NCBI GenBank assembly: GCA_000151295.1
Contig: GG745338.1
Location: 1,338,173 to 1,399,422 of the forward strand
DNA length: 61,250 bases
Direction: 5' to 3'
Origin: Allomyces macrogynus ATCC 38327
Lineage: Eukaryota > Blastocladiomycota > Blastocladiomycetes > Blastocladiales > Blastocladiaceae
Below the pieces are notes generated by a model. That model saw only the letters and a program-made list of their open reading frames with translations, was not told the origin of the DNA and made no database searches. Shown here in pieces: positions 11,067-24,800 of the stretch (the stretch's first letter is position 1; the number at the start of each line of letters is the position of its first letter). The translations under genes were made by a program, and so were the position numbers.

Positions 11067-13091
11067 TCACGACTTGCCCGGGGCAAACGGCCCTCCCGCG
11101 CCAAGCTTGTCCGTTCCTGGCATCATCCCCATCCCCACGCCCATCCCCACCAGACCTGTCGCTGCCGACCCCGCGATCTCCTTCTCCACCTCCTTCTTGG
11201 AGTACCCCATCGCATGCAACCGCTCGCGCAACACCAATCTCGCGCGCATCGTCTCGACCTGCATCATGGTCCGCGCCACGTACATCTGGCCTGCGACCAG
11301 GGCAAACAGTGGGTCTTGCGGCATCGCGGGCGGCGCGAACAGCGGGACGGGCGGATCGATCCGCTTAGGCGTCGTCGTCTCGACGTCAACATCCATGTCG
11401 TCGTCGTCGTCGTCGTGATCGGTCGAAGCGCGCGCCGTCGCGGCACTCGGCGGAGCACGCAAGGAGGACGGTGGTGGCGGTGGTGGCGCCCGGTCCCGCG
11501 TCCGTGCCCGCGCCATCAACGGTGCCGGGTCGGTAGGCCGCGCGCGTGCCGATGGTGGTAGCGGCGGGGGCAATGTCGAGCGCCGCACGGGTTCCGCCGG
11601 CGATGGAGGCGGCGGCAGCAGCGACGGTGCGACCCAGTCGGGCCTCGTCGACCGGCGCGGCCGCTTGCGCGGGGGCATCGGGTGCTGCGCAAACTCGCCG
11701 TCAGCGGCATCGCCGTCGAGGTCGCGTTCCGCGGCGGGTTTCTTGCGCGGGCGCCGCTTTATGGGTACTCCGTCGATCCTATGAGGAGCGTGAGCACGTG
11801 GGGAAGGGAAGGAGCGCGGGTCAGGGAGGTGGGCAGACGCACGCTTTCCGGCGCGTCCACTGCGGGTAACACCGTTTCCGGCACAGAGTGATCGAGAACG
11901 CCGCGTCGGTGCCGTCGCTTTCGGCCATGCGCGTCGTGTGCCGCACAATGTCGGTCCAGTACCGCGAGGTCTCGAGAAACGCGCGGCACGATGGCGTCAG
12001 CGTCGTCAGGTTAATCGCGGCGCCTACTTTGCGTGTCAGTCCAGTCTCCATTGCACACCGCCAAACTGCGCGGGCGTACCTGCACTCGTAAGCACGTCTG
12101 CACGGTCCTGTGCGAGCTCGCACGACTGGCCGCGCGCGTGCGCCTTGCACGTGCCGGGCGTCGTGTGCTCCGAGACACACGCGTCGCAGACAAGACAGTG
12201 CGCTGGCATGTACTTGCCTGCACCATTGCGGTTCGAGCTCGAACGCTGGAAGTAGAGCTGTTGCCGGACGCGCGAGGGCGCGGGGGAGGCCGACGCGGGT
12301 GCGGCCGGCGGCGGCATCTGCGCAGCAGCGGCGGCGGCGGAAACTGGTGGTGGGGAGACAGGGGTCGTCGGGGAGAGGGTGAAGGAGGAGAGGGGAGAAT
12401 GCGGCGAGAGTTGCGCGGGCGCGTCCGCTAGGAAAGACGACGACGAGAGTGACGAGACGCGCAGCCGCGGCGGGACAGGCGCGCACGATGCCGGGTCGGT
12501 CGCGACGGCGGTCGAGCTAATGTTGCCGCTGGCGCGCGACGTCACGGTGCGGTGTGCGGGCAGCTCAAAGTCGTCCCCGTCCTCGTCAATCTCGTCTACC
12601 TGGTTGTCGGCGGCTGCCGGTGCAACAACCGCGTCGGGCACCGGGAAGACCGCCACAGTCCCACCGCCGCGTGGCCCCGGTGAGGCACCCCGCTCGTGAT
12701 CCTCGGCTGCCGGTGCGACCGCCGCGCCGGTCCCATTCCCGTCCCCCTTTGGTTCCGGCGACCCAGCAGGCGATCCAGGAGGCGACCTGGAGGGCGAGTT
12801 GGTCGGCGATTGCCCGTCGTCCACGAGCCGCGGCTTGTTCTTGAGCAGGAACTGTTTCAGCGGCGTGACGTTGCGCGCAGCGGTGCCTCCATCACGGCGG
12901 ATATCACGAGAGTTGGTGCTGGCGGAAACGGAGGCGGCAGCGAGCGCGTCGCACCGCCACGGTGGGAGCTTGGAGGGTGCAGTGGTGGTGCGCTCGTCGG
13001 AGCTGGGTGCGCGGTCGGGTGCGCGGTCGGGGTTGGGAGTCGCGGGCGGTGCGTCGCTCGGCGTTATGGACGCGGAAGTGGACGCATTCAT
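11067..13091 (-). CDS. Cys-rich tandem family, copy D (long form)
   Basis: Exons 12080-13091, 11843-12026 and 11067-11778 give 635 aa in phase (introns 12027-12079 and 11779-11842). A ~290-residue Ser/Pro/Ala-rich, partly acidic N-terminus absent from A is followed by KYMPAHCLVCDAC (293-305), C315 and C324, the block GAAINLTTLTPSC, the hallmark ITLCRKRCYPQW, a basic stretch (KRRPRKKP) that resembles a nuclear localisation signal, Pro-rich sequence, an Asp run, and the C-terminal helix with ERLHAMGYSKKEVEKEI and a Gly/Met-rich end. The ATG at 13091 is the first Met after less protein-like sequence; the frame is open further upstream. Function unknown. Confidence 0.72.
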
Positions 13092-13987
13092 GGTCGTTGC
13101 CCCGCGGAAAGCGGGCCACGGCGGCGACAAGGGTGCGGCGTGAAGTGTCGTCAGTCGGGGCCGAGTGCGCGCTACTGGTCGTCGTTGGTGCGGCTTGTCG
13201 ACGTTGCCGTCGCCGTCGTCGTGGATGTGCCGCCGGCAGGTCGAGTCGATGGCGGGCAGCGGTGCGGCACGGCAGGGATGCACCATGTGAGTGTGACTCG
13301 ATTCCTGCTGGACTCTGACAAACTTGGAATATTGATTTATTAAAATTCAGCTCTTTGCCCAACTTTATCCTCCCAGTTTAGCCCGCTTTTCACGCTGCTT
13401 TTGTGATGCATTTTGCTCTGCTGCGGCTCACAGGAAGTGTGGCGCAACGCCTGCTCGGATTTTTTCGGAGCCACCCGAAATGTTCCGCTGCTATGCGACA
13501 ACGTCACAAGCGCCGATCCTGGGCATCTTTTTATGTGCAGCACACGGTTTTCACGCGATTCGTGGAAATGGATGCAAATCTCATAAAACGATGGTGGGTA
13601 TCGAGGAATGAAACGCCTATAATGGCGAAGCATGCATGCATCAGCGCGCCATTATGGCGGCATATCGTAACCGTGAAGCACGGTGAGCTGGCTGACCACG
13701 CGACCGTGTTCTCGGCCATCTGGTCCCGTTTCGAGGCGCGCGCTGCTCTTACCTCCGTCCATCCTTGGCGCTCGATCCCATCGTGGTCCTGCGCGTTTGT
13801 CTTGCTGCCGCCGTCGTCCGCGTTGGGCCTGCAGCAGCAGCAGCAGCGGTTATATATAGCTCGGTGCCCCCTGCCGCCGCTGCCCTGCTCGTTTCGGTGC
13901 ACGTCCAACGCTCCAAACGCGACGCACTCCAACACAACGCGTGCCTGCCCTCCAGCAGCCCATCAACAGCATCAACAACCAACTAAT
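13092..13987. other. Divergent promoter region
   Basis: It lies between copy D (-) and the gene at 13988 (+), so it should carry both promoters. The middle part (13330-13700) is less GC-rich. A continuous plus-strand frame from ~13400 lacks protein-like character before 13988. A TATA box is listed separately. Confidence 0.5.
13850..13858 (+). promoter_or_regulatory. TATA box upstream of the gene at 13988
   Basis: TTATATATA stands out in GC-rich DNA about 130 nt before the chosen ATG, and supports that start over upstream in-frame Met codons. Confidence 0.6.
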
Positions 13988-14686
13988 ATGGCTCCGCCCG
14001 TCCCGCTGCCCGCCCACCCGGCCGACGCCCTCTCCATGCCGTGCTCGGCCGCGCCGCTCGCAACGCCCTCATCGCGGCTCTGCGACGTGCTCCCGCCGAC
14101 GACCGCCACCACCGCTGCCGCTTCGCGTACCGCCGGCAAGTCCGCAGTAGCTATGCCCACGCGCGTGCGGCAGCGCACGCTCTCGACTGACCGCGTCCTG
14201 GTCCTGGCCTCTTCTCGACTGCCCGCCGTCCCCACACTGCTCGCGCAATGGTCTGCCGCCAACTGGCGCATCTGCGCGTCCGCCGCTGCCGCACATGCCC
14301 TCTACGACGCACTCGCATCCGACCCGCGCAAGCGCGCGCAATGCGTGCCCAATGTGATTCTCGCGCACGACGGTCTGCGCGCCGACGTACTCTGGTATTA
14401 CCGGCAGCTCGGCGCGCGGATTGACACGCGCGCGCACGACTGGACGCACGTTGTCGCAAGTGTCGCGCAGACGGCCGCGGCGGTCCCGGGATACGGCGCG
14501 CCCGCCGCGCTCGATGTGGTTGTCTTGGCCGGCGACCGCGGCGAGGCCGTGCAAGTGTTTGGCGACCATGAGATCGGGCTCGCGCTCGCGGCCGAGGACG
14601 CGGCCGTTCACGCGCGCGCCGAGTCGGAGCGGTCGATGCCGTCGCGCGCCGACACGCCCGCCATGCATTTTGTCGAGGTGGTATGA
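13988..14686 (+). CDS. Unrecognised 232-aa protein with a Rossmann-like core
   Basis: A single exon from the ATG after CTAAT at 13988 to TGA at 14684-14686. After a Pro/Ala/Thr-rich N-terminus (~65 residues) the core has alternating hydrophobic strands and helices: DRVLVLASSRLPAVPTLL, then VILAHDGLRADVLWYYRQLG, then LDVVVLAGDRGEAVQVFG. The order loosely recalls a response-regulator receiver fold, with VILAHD where the phospho-acceptor strand would be, but the acidic triad and the conserved Lys are not clearly present. I do not assign a function. The TATA box and the absence of introns suggest an expressed gene. Confidence 0.6.
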   Translation: MAPPVPLPAHPADALSMPCSAAPLATPSSRLCDVLPPTTATTAAASRTAGKSAVAMPTRVRQRTLSTDRVLVLASSRLPAVPTLLAQWSAANWRICASAAAAHALYDALASDPRKRAQCVPNVILAHDGLRADVLWYYRQLGARIDTRAHDWTHVVASVAQTAAAVPGYGAPAALDVVVLAGDRGEAVQVFGDHEIGLALAAEDAAVHARAESERSMPSRADTPAMHFVEVV

Positions 14687-15756
14687 AGAATGGCGATGCA
14701 GGATGCATGATCTGTGCTGCTGCGGTTTGTTCAAAGGACCATCATGGGGCCGCGCACAACGCGCGCCGCCAGTGCTCGCACTCATTCATCACCAAGACCG
14801 ACGCCGGTCGAGGACACCAACCACCAACCCACCAACCCAACCCACCAACCGTTTCCCGTCGACCAAGCCAGTCGCTGACGCAATAGTCGTCATGGACGCC
14901 GTCTTTTCTCGTTTTTCGTTTTTGCGCCGTGTCTTTTTTTTCTCTTGTTTGAGGTCTCGGTTTTTCTCGTTCCAGTTCATTGGCCTGCTCGCTTGTCATT
15001 ACCCCACCCCACCTCATGCGTTCGCCCGTGTCTTCCCCACCCATTCCCGTTGCTTCGTTTCGCGTCTTTGGTTGTCGTGGAGGCCGCAACGTGCGGGGCC
15101 GCGTGCTCTGCGCGCTTGCTCGTCGAGCGGCACGAGTCGAAAGCAATCAATCATTATACGAAGAGGGCGCGCGTGTTGCGCGTTGGATTTTCGCTTGGAT
15201 TTTCCGGCTGCCTCTGTTGCTCGCCATCGCCGAAAGAAACGGAGACAAACTGGCAGAGGGCTTTGCAACAGAGAAAGAGAGGATGAACGGGAGGCGCCGT
15301 GTCGCGTCTCTCATCAAGGCCTTTTTATGGAGCGGTGGTCACACGTCCACTTGGCTGGCCCTCGGTCCACCGGCTCCTCGTCGTCGACGACGCGTGGGCG
15401 AACAACGTCCTCCTAAGTCGCACACCCGCCACCCGCTGCAGCCCACCGTTCACGAGCGTCTTTGCTGCTCCCGCGCCCGCACCCGTGGCGCACCGTGCTC
15501 AATCAATCAATTGCATCGTCGACCCGACCTGCGCGCGCCTCTGATCGCATCGACGCGCCGCGCTCCCGCCTTTCGTGCCCCTTCGCTCCTCGTCATCGTC
15601 TCTCTCTCTCTCCAGCACTGAGCACCTGGCTGAGGTCCTTCACGTGCCCTGGCTCACCGCGTCGCGCTGCACGCACCCCCTGCACTGCGCTCTCACTCTC
15701 GTCCCGACCCTCATTTCTACGCGCGCACGCGTCCAAGATCGCTATTTGCCACCCTC
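14687..15756. other. Intergenic region
   Basis: This lies between two + strand genes. Open frames in 14780-15620 are Ser/Arg/Pro-rich shadows. A CT microsatellite (~15600-15613) and pyrimidine-rich stretches near 15600-15750 probably belong to the leader of the TRAF-type gene. Confidence 0.45.
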
Positions 15757-17254
15757 ATGGGCGGTACGCGGCTCTCCACCCCTTCGATGCCCGCACGCGG
15801 CACTTGCTAACCCTCCCAGTCGGCCGCTGGCCCCACCAGTCTACTACCACGGCGACGAGCCCGTCTCGGTCGCGCTCTACGAGTCCGGGCCGTACATCTA
15901 CACGCGCAAGCCCGACGCTCCGTACCTATGCCGGCAATGCGACGCCGTTCTCGACGTTCCCTACAAGCGCCGCCCGCACCTGTCGTCCCCCAGCCACTCG
16001 GTCGCCAACGACGACTCCGCCAGCACGGGCCTGCTCGACCTGGTCCTCCCGATCCCGCAAGTGACCCCTATCTGCCACAACTGCTACCTGCGCATCCCGT
16101 CCTCGGCGCGGCCGCAATTCGTCAAGGACGATCTGCTCGTGCACCACCTGAATCAGGTGCTCGTCGTGTGCCCGAACCACGACCAGGGGTGCACGTCGGT
16201 CACGCAGCGCGCAGCCCTGCAAATGCACTTGGCGACCGAATGCTCGTTCCAGGACGTGCCGTGCATATTCGCGAAACTCGGGTGCAGCGTGCTCGTGCAG
16301 CGCCGCGAACTCAAGGGGCACGAGGAAATGTGTCCGCTGGCCGCGCGGTTGGAGAAGACGGTGCCGTACACGCTGCGCGCGCTCGAGTCGCTGACGGCCG
16401 CGGCACACGCGACGGAGCGCCGCACGCGCGAGTTGGATTCGTGGATGGACGAGGTCGACGACGTGCTGAAAACGCTCGCGCTCGACCGCGATTTATTGGA
16501 CGCGTTCCACGCGCGACTGTTTGAGAAAACGCTCGTCGTGCCCGTCGCGCTCGCCCCCGGCCGGTCCGTGGTTCCGCGATTCGTCGATATGCGGCAGAGC
16601 ATCGTCGACTTGACCGGGTCGGTCATCCCGACCGCCGGGCTCCTCGACGTGCTGGAAACGCTCGCCTGGAACCGGTGCGTGCGCGTCGCGAAACTGCTGC
16701 TCGCCGTCGACGACGTCGCCCCCGTCTGGGCGGCCGTCCTGCGCGTCGTCCAGACCAACACAACGCTCGACCAATTGGTCCTCGTCGTCGCGCCCGACAC
16801 GCGCATCAACGATCAAATGCACCTGGAACCGCTCCTCGCGCTAGCCGCTTCCCAATCTGCACGCAACACACGCGCCCCGCCGCTGAAATTGGATTTATTG
16901 TGGATTGCCAACGACACGCCCGCGAGGGACGCGGTCGCGTACGTCACCGCTCGTGCGAACCCGGCGCAAATCACCGCGCAGTGCGGCGTCGAACCAAGTT
17001 CCGGCGCGTCCTACGTGTCGACCGTGTCGTCGACGTCGGTCGACGTCTACCGCACGGCCGAGCGCCGTGCGAGTTTTGGGAGTGGACTGGGCGGGACGGA
17101 TCGGCGCGCGAGTGTTGGAAGTGGCGCACCGTCGGCTGCGGACACGCTCAAGTTGCCTGCGCCGGACGGATCGCTCGGGCGACCGGGGGCACTGGAGAAC
17201 GTGGAAGTAGGGAGGATCGCGTCGACGTCGTCGTCGTCGTCTGCGGGCGTGTAG
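15757..17254 (+). CDS. TRAF-type zinc-finger protein
   Basis: Best model: a 7-nt first coding exon (15757-15763, ATG GGC G), intron 15764-15839 (GTACGC...CCAG), and exon 15840-17254, giving 473 aa starting MGVYYHGDEP. A longer unspliced frame from 15575 is the alternative, but its N-terminus looks untranslated. A RING-like pair (LCRQCDAVLDVPY, then ICHNCYLRI) precedes TRAF-type fingers: VVCPNHDQGC...H...C and VPCIFAKLGC...H...C. This resembles RING/TRAF-finger ubiquitin ligases, though the RING part lacks a full set of Cys/His and may not be catalytic. The C-terminal half has helical and Leu-rich segments, then a Ser-rich tail. No MATH domain is seen. Confidence 0.72.
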
Positions 17255-17810
17255 GGGCAGGACTTGTACGTGGGGGAGGGACTGGTGAAGGGTGGAGGGT
17301 GGAGGATTTTAGACAAACGTTACATTTGCAGTGGGCATTGCATGGCCGGTGGCGAGCGGCGGAAGCTCGCAGCTGGTCGGTTTCGCTGGTCGTCCTGGCG
17401 AACGGATTCGACAGGCAGTCATGACGTGCGTACCGAGAAAAACCATGGTGCCGCGCCGGACATACGTGCATTTTGGCAAAAGTCGGGTGGCACGGCTGGC
17501 AAACTGCTCCGCAACGTGGAGCGTTCAACCAGGACGACGCGTCTCCCACCCCCAACGTGACCGTCTCCCACTTCCTCCCACCACTGCTCGCTGATCCCAA
17601 GCGCGCGCCCGGGGCCGGTCAACGCGCACGACCGCCCGTTCCCACTTCCATGCGTGTCGCGCGCACGAGCGAGTACCCGCTTTGCCAGCAAGCGCGCCAT
17701 CCACGCGCGCGCCGATAAGTCGGCCACGCGCCCACTCTGCGCATGCATCCACCGGCCCCGTCGCGCTCTCTGTCCTTCGACCTCGACCTCGACGACGACC
17801 GCCACCGACC
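17255..17810. other. Intergenic region with probable promoter
   Basis: Between two + strand genes. No gene recognised; the last ~100 nt are pyrimidine-rich and lead directly to the ATG at 17811. Confidence 0.45.
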
Positions 17811-20371
17811 ATGATGCAAAACTCGTCTCCGCCGCACTCGCAGGCCGGCGCGGCCCCGCCGCCCGGTTTGGGCCCGACCATTGCGATTCACCCGTCGGCG
17901 AGCGGCGCGTCGTTGCCCGCGCACCACCCGCAGCAGCAGCAGCAGCAGCAGCAGCCGCAGCCGCAGTCGCCCACGATCAACCCGGCCGTCGCGTCAGCTT
18001 TGCTCTCGCGCGAGACGCCGCTCACGAAACCCGGCATGTGTAAAGTGGTCGCGACCTACTTTTGCATTGCCGTGCTCGTGGCCGCGGTCGCGGTCGCGCC
18101 CGTCGCGACATACTTGTGGTTCAAGGTGCAGGCACCGGCGACGAACGCGGGGGCAGTGATTGCGTCGTATGTGCCGACGGCCGAGGTGATGCGCACCGGG
18201 TACCTGGACGTGGAGGTCAAGTGGATGGGGGTGGATGTCGTTGCGGGACAATCGCAGGTGATTGTGACCAAGGTATTTCACTTCGTGTGACTTGGTTCTC
18301 GTGAGAAGAAGAGCGCGACGCTGACCACACGGTGGGGACGGTGTAGGTGCGCCCGTTTGGCCAGTACGCGGCGGGCCCCGGGTCAACATTTTTGCAGCAA
18401 GGGATCGAGCTGTTCGTCAACGGCAATCGCAAGTCGCTGTCGGCCGACACGCCGCCAGGGCCCATGACCGTGCCGATCGTGCACCAAGACGGGAACCCGA
18501 ATTACTACCCGTACGACCAAGTACGCTGCTCTCTCTCTCTCCTCCTTCTCCCCACCTTGCTCACCCTCGACGTCGGCCATAATAGCACACGGCGCGTCTC
18601 GGCATGTACGCCATGACCACGACCGACCTGGCCGCGACCGTCGCCGCGCTCGCGGCCAACACGACGCTCGGCCGCAACCCTTTCGTTCCGCTCAAGTGGA
18701 CGATCTCGGCGGCTGGGCCCGCGACCGCGTTCGCTGTGTCGTCGACAAACGACGACGCGGCGCCCATGGCCGCGCTCGGGATCGCCGACGTGCCCGTGAC
18801 CATGGCGCGTACGGTCGCGACCAAGGCCGTGGCAACCGGGATCATGGTCGGAATGTGGTTGATTGCGCTGTGCGCGACGGCCGCTGCGGTTGCGCACGTA
18901 TCGACAGGGACGATGGAGGGGAAAGGTGCGGCGGTGGAGAGGGAGGGGAAGGCGGGGTCGGGTGCGTTTTTTTGTGTTCCTTGGGAGACGGTGGGAGCAA
19001 AGAGGACTGACGCGACCTGATTTGATGCCTTTGGTAGCAATGACCGCGCTCGCCGTACTCCTTCTGGCCCTGCCCGCGCTCCGGGGGCCCNNNNNNNNNN
19101 NNNNNNNNNNNNNNNNNNNNNNNNNNNNNNNNNNNNNNNNNNNNNNNNNNNNNNNNNNNNNNNNNNNNNNNNNNNNNNNNNNNNNNNNNNNNNNNNNNNN
19201 NNNNNNNNNNNNNNNNNNNNNNNNNNNNNNNNNNNNNNNNNNNNNNNNNNNNNNNNNNNNNNNNNNNNNNNNNNNNNNNNNNNNNNNNNNNNNNNNNNNN
19301 NNNNNNNNNNNNNNNNNNNNNNNNNNNNNNNNNNNNNNNNNNNNNNNNNNNNNNNNNNNNNNNNNNNNNNNNNNNNNNNNNNNNNNNNNNNNNNNNNNNN
19401 NNNNNNNNNNNNNNNNNNNNNNNNNNNNNNNNNNNNNNNNNNNNNNNNNNNNNNNNNNNNNNNNNNNNNNNNNNNNNNNNNNNNNNNNNNNNNNNNNNNN
19501 NNNNNNNNNNNNNNNNNNNNNNNNNNNNNNNNNNNNNNNNNNNNNNNNNNNNNNNNNNNNNNNNNNNNNNNNNNNNNNNNNNNNNNNNNNNNNNNNNNNN
19601 NNNNNNNNNNNNNNNNNNNNNNNNNNNNNNNNNNNNNNNNNNNNNNNNNNNNNNNNNNNNNNNNNNNNNNNNNNNNNNNNNNNNNNNNNNNNNNNNNNNN
19701 NNNNNNNNNNNNNNNNNNNNNNNNNNNNNNNNNNNNNNNNNNNNNNNNNNNNNNNNNNNNNNNNNNNNNNNNNNNNNNNNNNNNNNNNNNNNNNNNNNNN
19801 NNNNNNNNNNNNNNNNNNNNNNNNNNNNNNNNNNNNNNNNNNNNNNNNNNNNNNNNNNNNNNNNNNNNNNNNNNNNNNNNNNNNNNNNNNNNNNNNNNNN
19901 NNNNNNNNNNNNNNNNNNNNNNNNNNNNNNNNNNNNNNNNNNNNNNNNNNNNNNNNNNNNNNNNNNNNNNNNNNNNNNNNNNNNNNNNNNNNNNNNNNNN
20001 NNNNNNNNNNNNNNNNNNNNNNNNNNNNNNNNNNNNNNNNNNNNNNNNNNNNNNNNNNNNNNNNNNNNGCGCGACGTTGGCCGCTCGTTGGTAAGTTGCA
20101 GGACGTGGCGGCCACCGTCCCGCTGCCGCAATCGAGTATTGGCCCGCACATGGAAGTGTCCACGCGCAGTCCGCCGCCGCTGACCGTGCGCGCGTCGGCG
20201 ATCATGGAGGATATGCTCGAGGCAGAAGAGGGCGGGATGCGCGCGCCGCCGAACACGGCGCAGTCGGCCGCAACCTACTTGTCGCCAACGGCGGTCGTGT
20301 CGCCGCTGGATAGTGCGGGGATCGAGGAGGCGGCCGGTATGCAGGCGCAGCATCAGCAGATGCGCGGGTGA
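17811..20371 (+). CDS. DUF4436-like multi-pass membrane protein, interrupted by an assembly gap
   Basis: Exons 17811-18272, 18347-18520, 18586-18925 and 19038-19090 join in phase, then enter the N run. The N-terminus carries a poly-Gln tract and one membrane helix (~85-105, ATYFCIAVLVAAVAVAPVAT). A soluble domain follows with GYLDVEVKWMGVD and YYPYDQ, the latter matching the conserved Y-P-x-D of DUF4436. Helices after it include GIMVGMWLIALCATAAAVAH and MTALAVLLLALPALRG, the conserved 'lALPALR' end of the family. The 3' part after the gap (20069-20371) is a Pro/Met/Gln-rich tail, TGA-terminated, on the same strand; that it belongs to this gene is likely but unproven. Function unknown for the family; the family name is from memory. 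Confidence 0.65.
19091..20068. other. Assembly gap
   Basis: 978 Ns. It interrupts the DUF4436-like gene; the open frames reported through it are artefacts. Confidence 1.
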
Positions 20372-20651
20372 GGAGATTTTGGAGGGTGGAAAAGAAGGAG
20401 GAGGGGAGGTGGAGGGATGGGAGCAGGACGGAACGCGGGCTCGTTTCCTGCCGAATGAAGGAGGGAGGTGGGGTGCGCCGTGGTGCGCCGATGCGTTGGA
20501 TGGGCGCGGTCGTGGACTCGATTTTCATTGAACATAGGACTTTTTATCTGCGCAGCTGGTGTCCGCGACACTAGGTGGACAGTGCCGCTCATCCAATCGC
20601 CGATCCACAACCGACACTTCCTTCACCAGAACCTTGACCCGGTTCCGCACT

Positions 20652-21876
20652 TCACGCGCGCTCGATCCGCGCGACCCCCTTGCCGCACCGCACACACGTC
20701 CACTCCACCTTCTCTTCCTCGTCGCCCGTCTCGTCATTCGCCGTATCCATATCCGCCACCTCCTCGGCATGCTTGACCTGCGCGCAATAGTAGCAGTAGA
20801 CGCACCCGCACGGGTCCAGGCGGACCGGCATGTTCGCGCGGTACTTATCGAGCACTTCCGGGTCCTGCACGGCGTGCGTTGGGTCGGTCTGGAACGCGGG
20901 GGACCCGGTGACGCAGACGGGACACGTGCCGATCGGCAGCTGCGCGAGAGTCGCGAGCCGCGACGAGGTCAGGTACCGCAGCGCCGGGAAGTACCGCAGG
21001 AGGACGCGCCGGATGCGCGGGGCCAGGTGCCGGTAGAGAGGGAGCGCGAAGAGGAGGAATTCCTGGTTTTCAGGTCGGTGGAGAGTGTCAGATGCTGGTC
21101 GACAAGCGCGATTCACAAACACAAACGTACCGTGAACGCATTCCACAATATCTGCCGGTGCAAAAAAGCCAACGAGATCGTCCTCTGCGTCGCAATACTC
21201 GCCGGGACGACCCGTAGCCCCATCACCCGCTCCAACGGCGTCCGGTACCGGCCCGTGACCAAAAACCGCACCAAGGTTACGAGCGAAATCACCGTCCACG
21301 CCGTCTCGGCTTTCGACATGGCGCGGTCGACCGACTCGCGGCGCGTGCGCTGGACCCATGCGCGTAGGCGCGACCACGCGAACGGTGCGGACGCGGCAAG
21401 GACGGCGTGCGCGGCGATTCGGGGTGTGGTCGCCGCATACCGCAGGTTTTGCAGCGATAGGCCGTACCCGTGCGAGGTGCCGGAGGCGAGCGCAAGGAGC
21501 GGGACCAGAATTCCGAGGAGGGTGGAGAGTTCGGCGTCGTAGCGCGCGGCCCATGGGGTCTGGAAGCAGAAGCAGGGCTTCAGTCGAGCAGGCCTGGGAG
21601 GGTGCACGTTGACTGTCGGACCTTGAACAAACTGAGCGCGTCGGTTAGCTGATCCTTGAACATGCCGAGCAATTGCGCGTCGAGCAGGGACGCGTCGAGT
21701 TGGCCGACGCGTGGCACGACGGGGGTGGCCAGAACAGGCCCGAGGAGCGGGTCGATGGATGCCGGTATTGGTTCAGAGGTGGTCATGGCTGCTGTTGTTT
21801 CCAGAGTCGCTGGTCCTGGTGTTGATGCTGCTTCCGCTGGTGCCGGCGCTGCGGGCAAGGAATCATTGCTGGACAT
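20652..21876 (-). CDS. PEX2: Peroxisomal RING ubiquitin ligase PEX2
   Basis: Exons 21622-21876, 21131-21559 and 20652-21062 give 364 aa in phase. PEX2, with PEX10 and PEX12, forms the peroxisomal retrotranslocation ligase that monoubiquitinates the import receptor PEX5. Seen here: the N-terminal signature RVGQLDASLLDAQLLGMFKD, then TPWAARYDAELSTLLGILVP and YGLSLQNLRYA typical of Pex2/Pex12 N-domains, hydrophobic membrane segments in 140-260, and a C-terminal RING with CPVC (275-278), CGCVYCYYC (313-321) and CVRC (351-354). Length fits the family (~300-370). An acidic insert (DMDTANDETGDEEE) sits inside the RING. The ATG at 21876 is the first true ATG of the frame. Confidence 0.9.
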
Positions 21877-22865
21877 GGTTGGCACGCGGTTGGTAAGTCA
21901 CCCACCAGTTGACTTGTGTCCGCGATCGCTCGTGTCGAGGACTTGACCAAGCTCCTTGATCAGATTGCTGCCAGTCGGACGCGCAGGAGAGTGTGCTGCA
22001 GGAGGTTGCGCTTGGTGCTCATCACGAAAAGCGGTCGCGACTCGCGAGCGAGGATCGGCAGTCGGCAGTCGGCAGCCGGAACAGTGACGTGGACATGATC
22101 GGCGTGATTTGTGCACTCATTGGCTCATTTCCTCATCCTGCAGGACAAAGAGTCTCATTCTTTCCATCAAATAAACGCGATATGGCTGGCACGTCGCCTT
22201 GCCCAGGTGATTTCATGGACGCGGAGCATGTCGGCGCGCTTCGAACCGTGTCGCCCGGCCCTCCCCGACGTCTGGATTCGACTCCCTGCCCTGCTCCTTG
22301 CTTGGCAGGCCGCTCGGTCGTGCACGTCGAAGCGCGGCGAGCGCGGCGGCGGCCAACCCTGTCGAGCACGACGCGCGCGAGTGACCGGAGGCACAGGTCG
22401 CACCACGGACCAGCAGGGACGGTGGCCCAGGCCGCCGAACGTTCAGTGCTCGGCGGCCGGCGCGACGCGTGCGATCACGGCCGTTTCCCACGTCGGGCCG
22501 GGCCCGAAGTTCTCGCACCGGCGGACGCGCGTGCCTTGGGAGCCTGGCAACAATCTTGGAGCGAGGCGCGCTCAACGGCGGCCTGGTGTGGTCGCGCGAG
22601 ACGGTGGGCCGTGCGGTTTGGCTTGCGCGCGGAAGGCACGCGAACTGCACGCGCGGCGCGCCGCCCCCAGCCGACGAAAGGCGCGTCGCAGCTCGCATGG
22701 CCACTGTCGGTGATGGAATGCGCGCGAACGTGTGCCACGGCCACGCGCTTGGTTGTTGTGCACCGCGACCGCCGACCACGGTATAAAACCGGCGCTGGCC
22801 CCACGCCTCTCGCCCTGCCGCTCGCGCTCTCGCTCTCCCCCCGACAGTCCGCCCAGCACACCACC
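21877..22865. other. Divergent promoter region of PEX2 and enolase
   Basis: No gene seen; open frames are Arg/Ala-rich shadows. The right end carries the enolase TATA box and a pyrimidine-rich leader. Confidence 0.5.
22780..22790 (+). promoter_or_regulatory. Enolase TATA box
   Basis: GGTATAAAACC lies 85 nt before the enolase ATG, followed by a C/T-rich leader (CTCTCGCTCTCCCC), a typical arrangement for a strongly expressed fungal glycolytic gene. Confidence 0.75.

Positions 22866-24800
<1,935 letters not shown>

Noticed and set aside
15575..15839. Upstream extension of the TRAF-type protein from 15575
   Set aside because: The extra ~88 residues are Ser/Leu/Pro-rich and leader-like; a 7-nt exon from a good ATG splices in phase just before MGVYYHGDEP. 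Kept as an alternative.
17932..17960. CAG repeat as a regulatory microsatellite
   Set aside because: It encodes a poly-Gln run in the DUF4436-like protein's N-terminus and needs no other explanation.
18505..20371. Frames of about 500 codons on both strands across 19091-20068
   Set aside because: They run through Ns; only the flanking sequence is informative.
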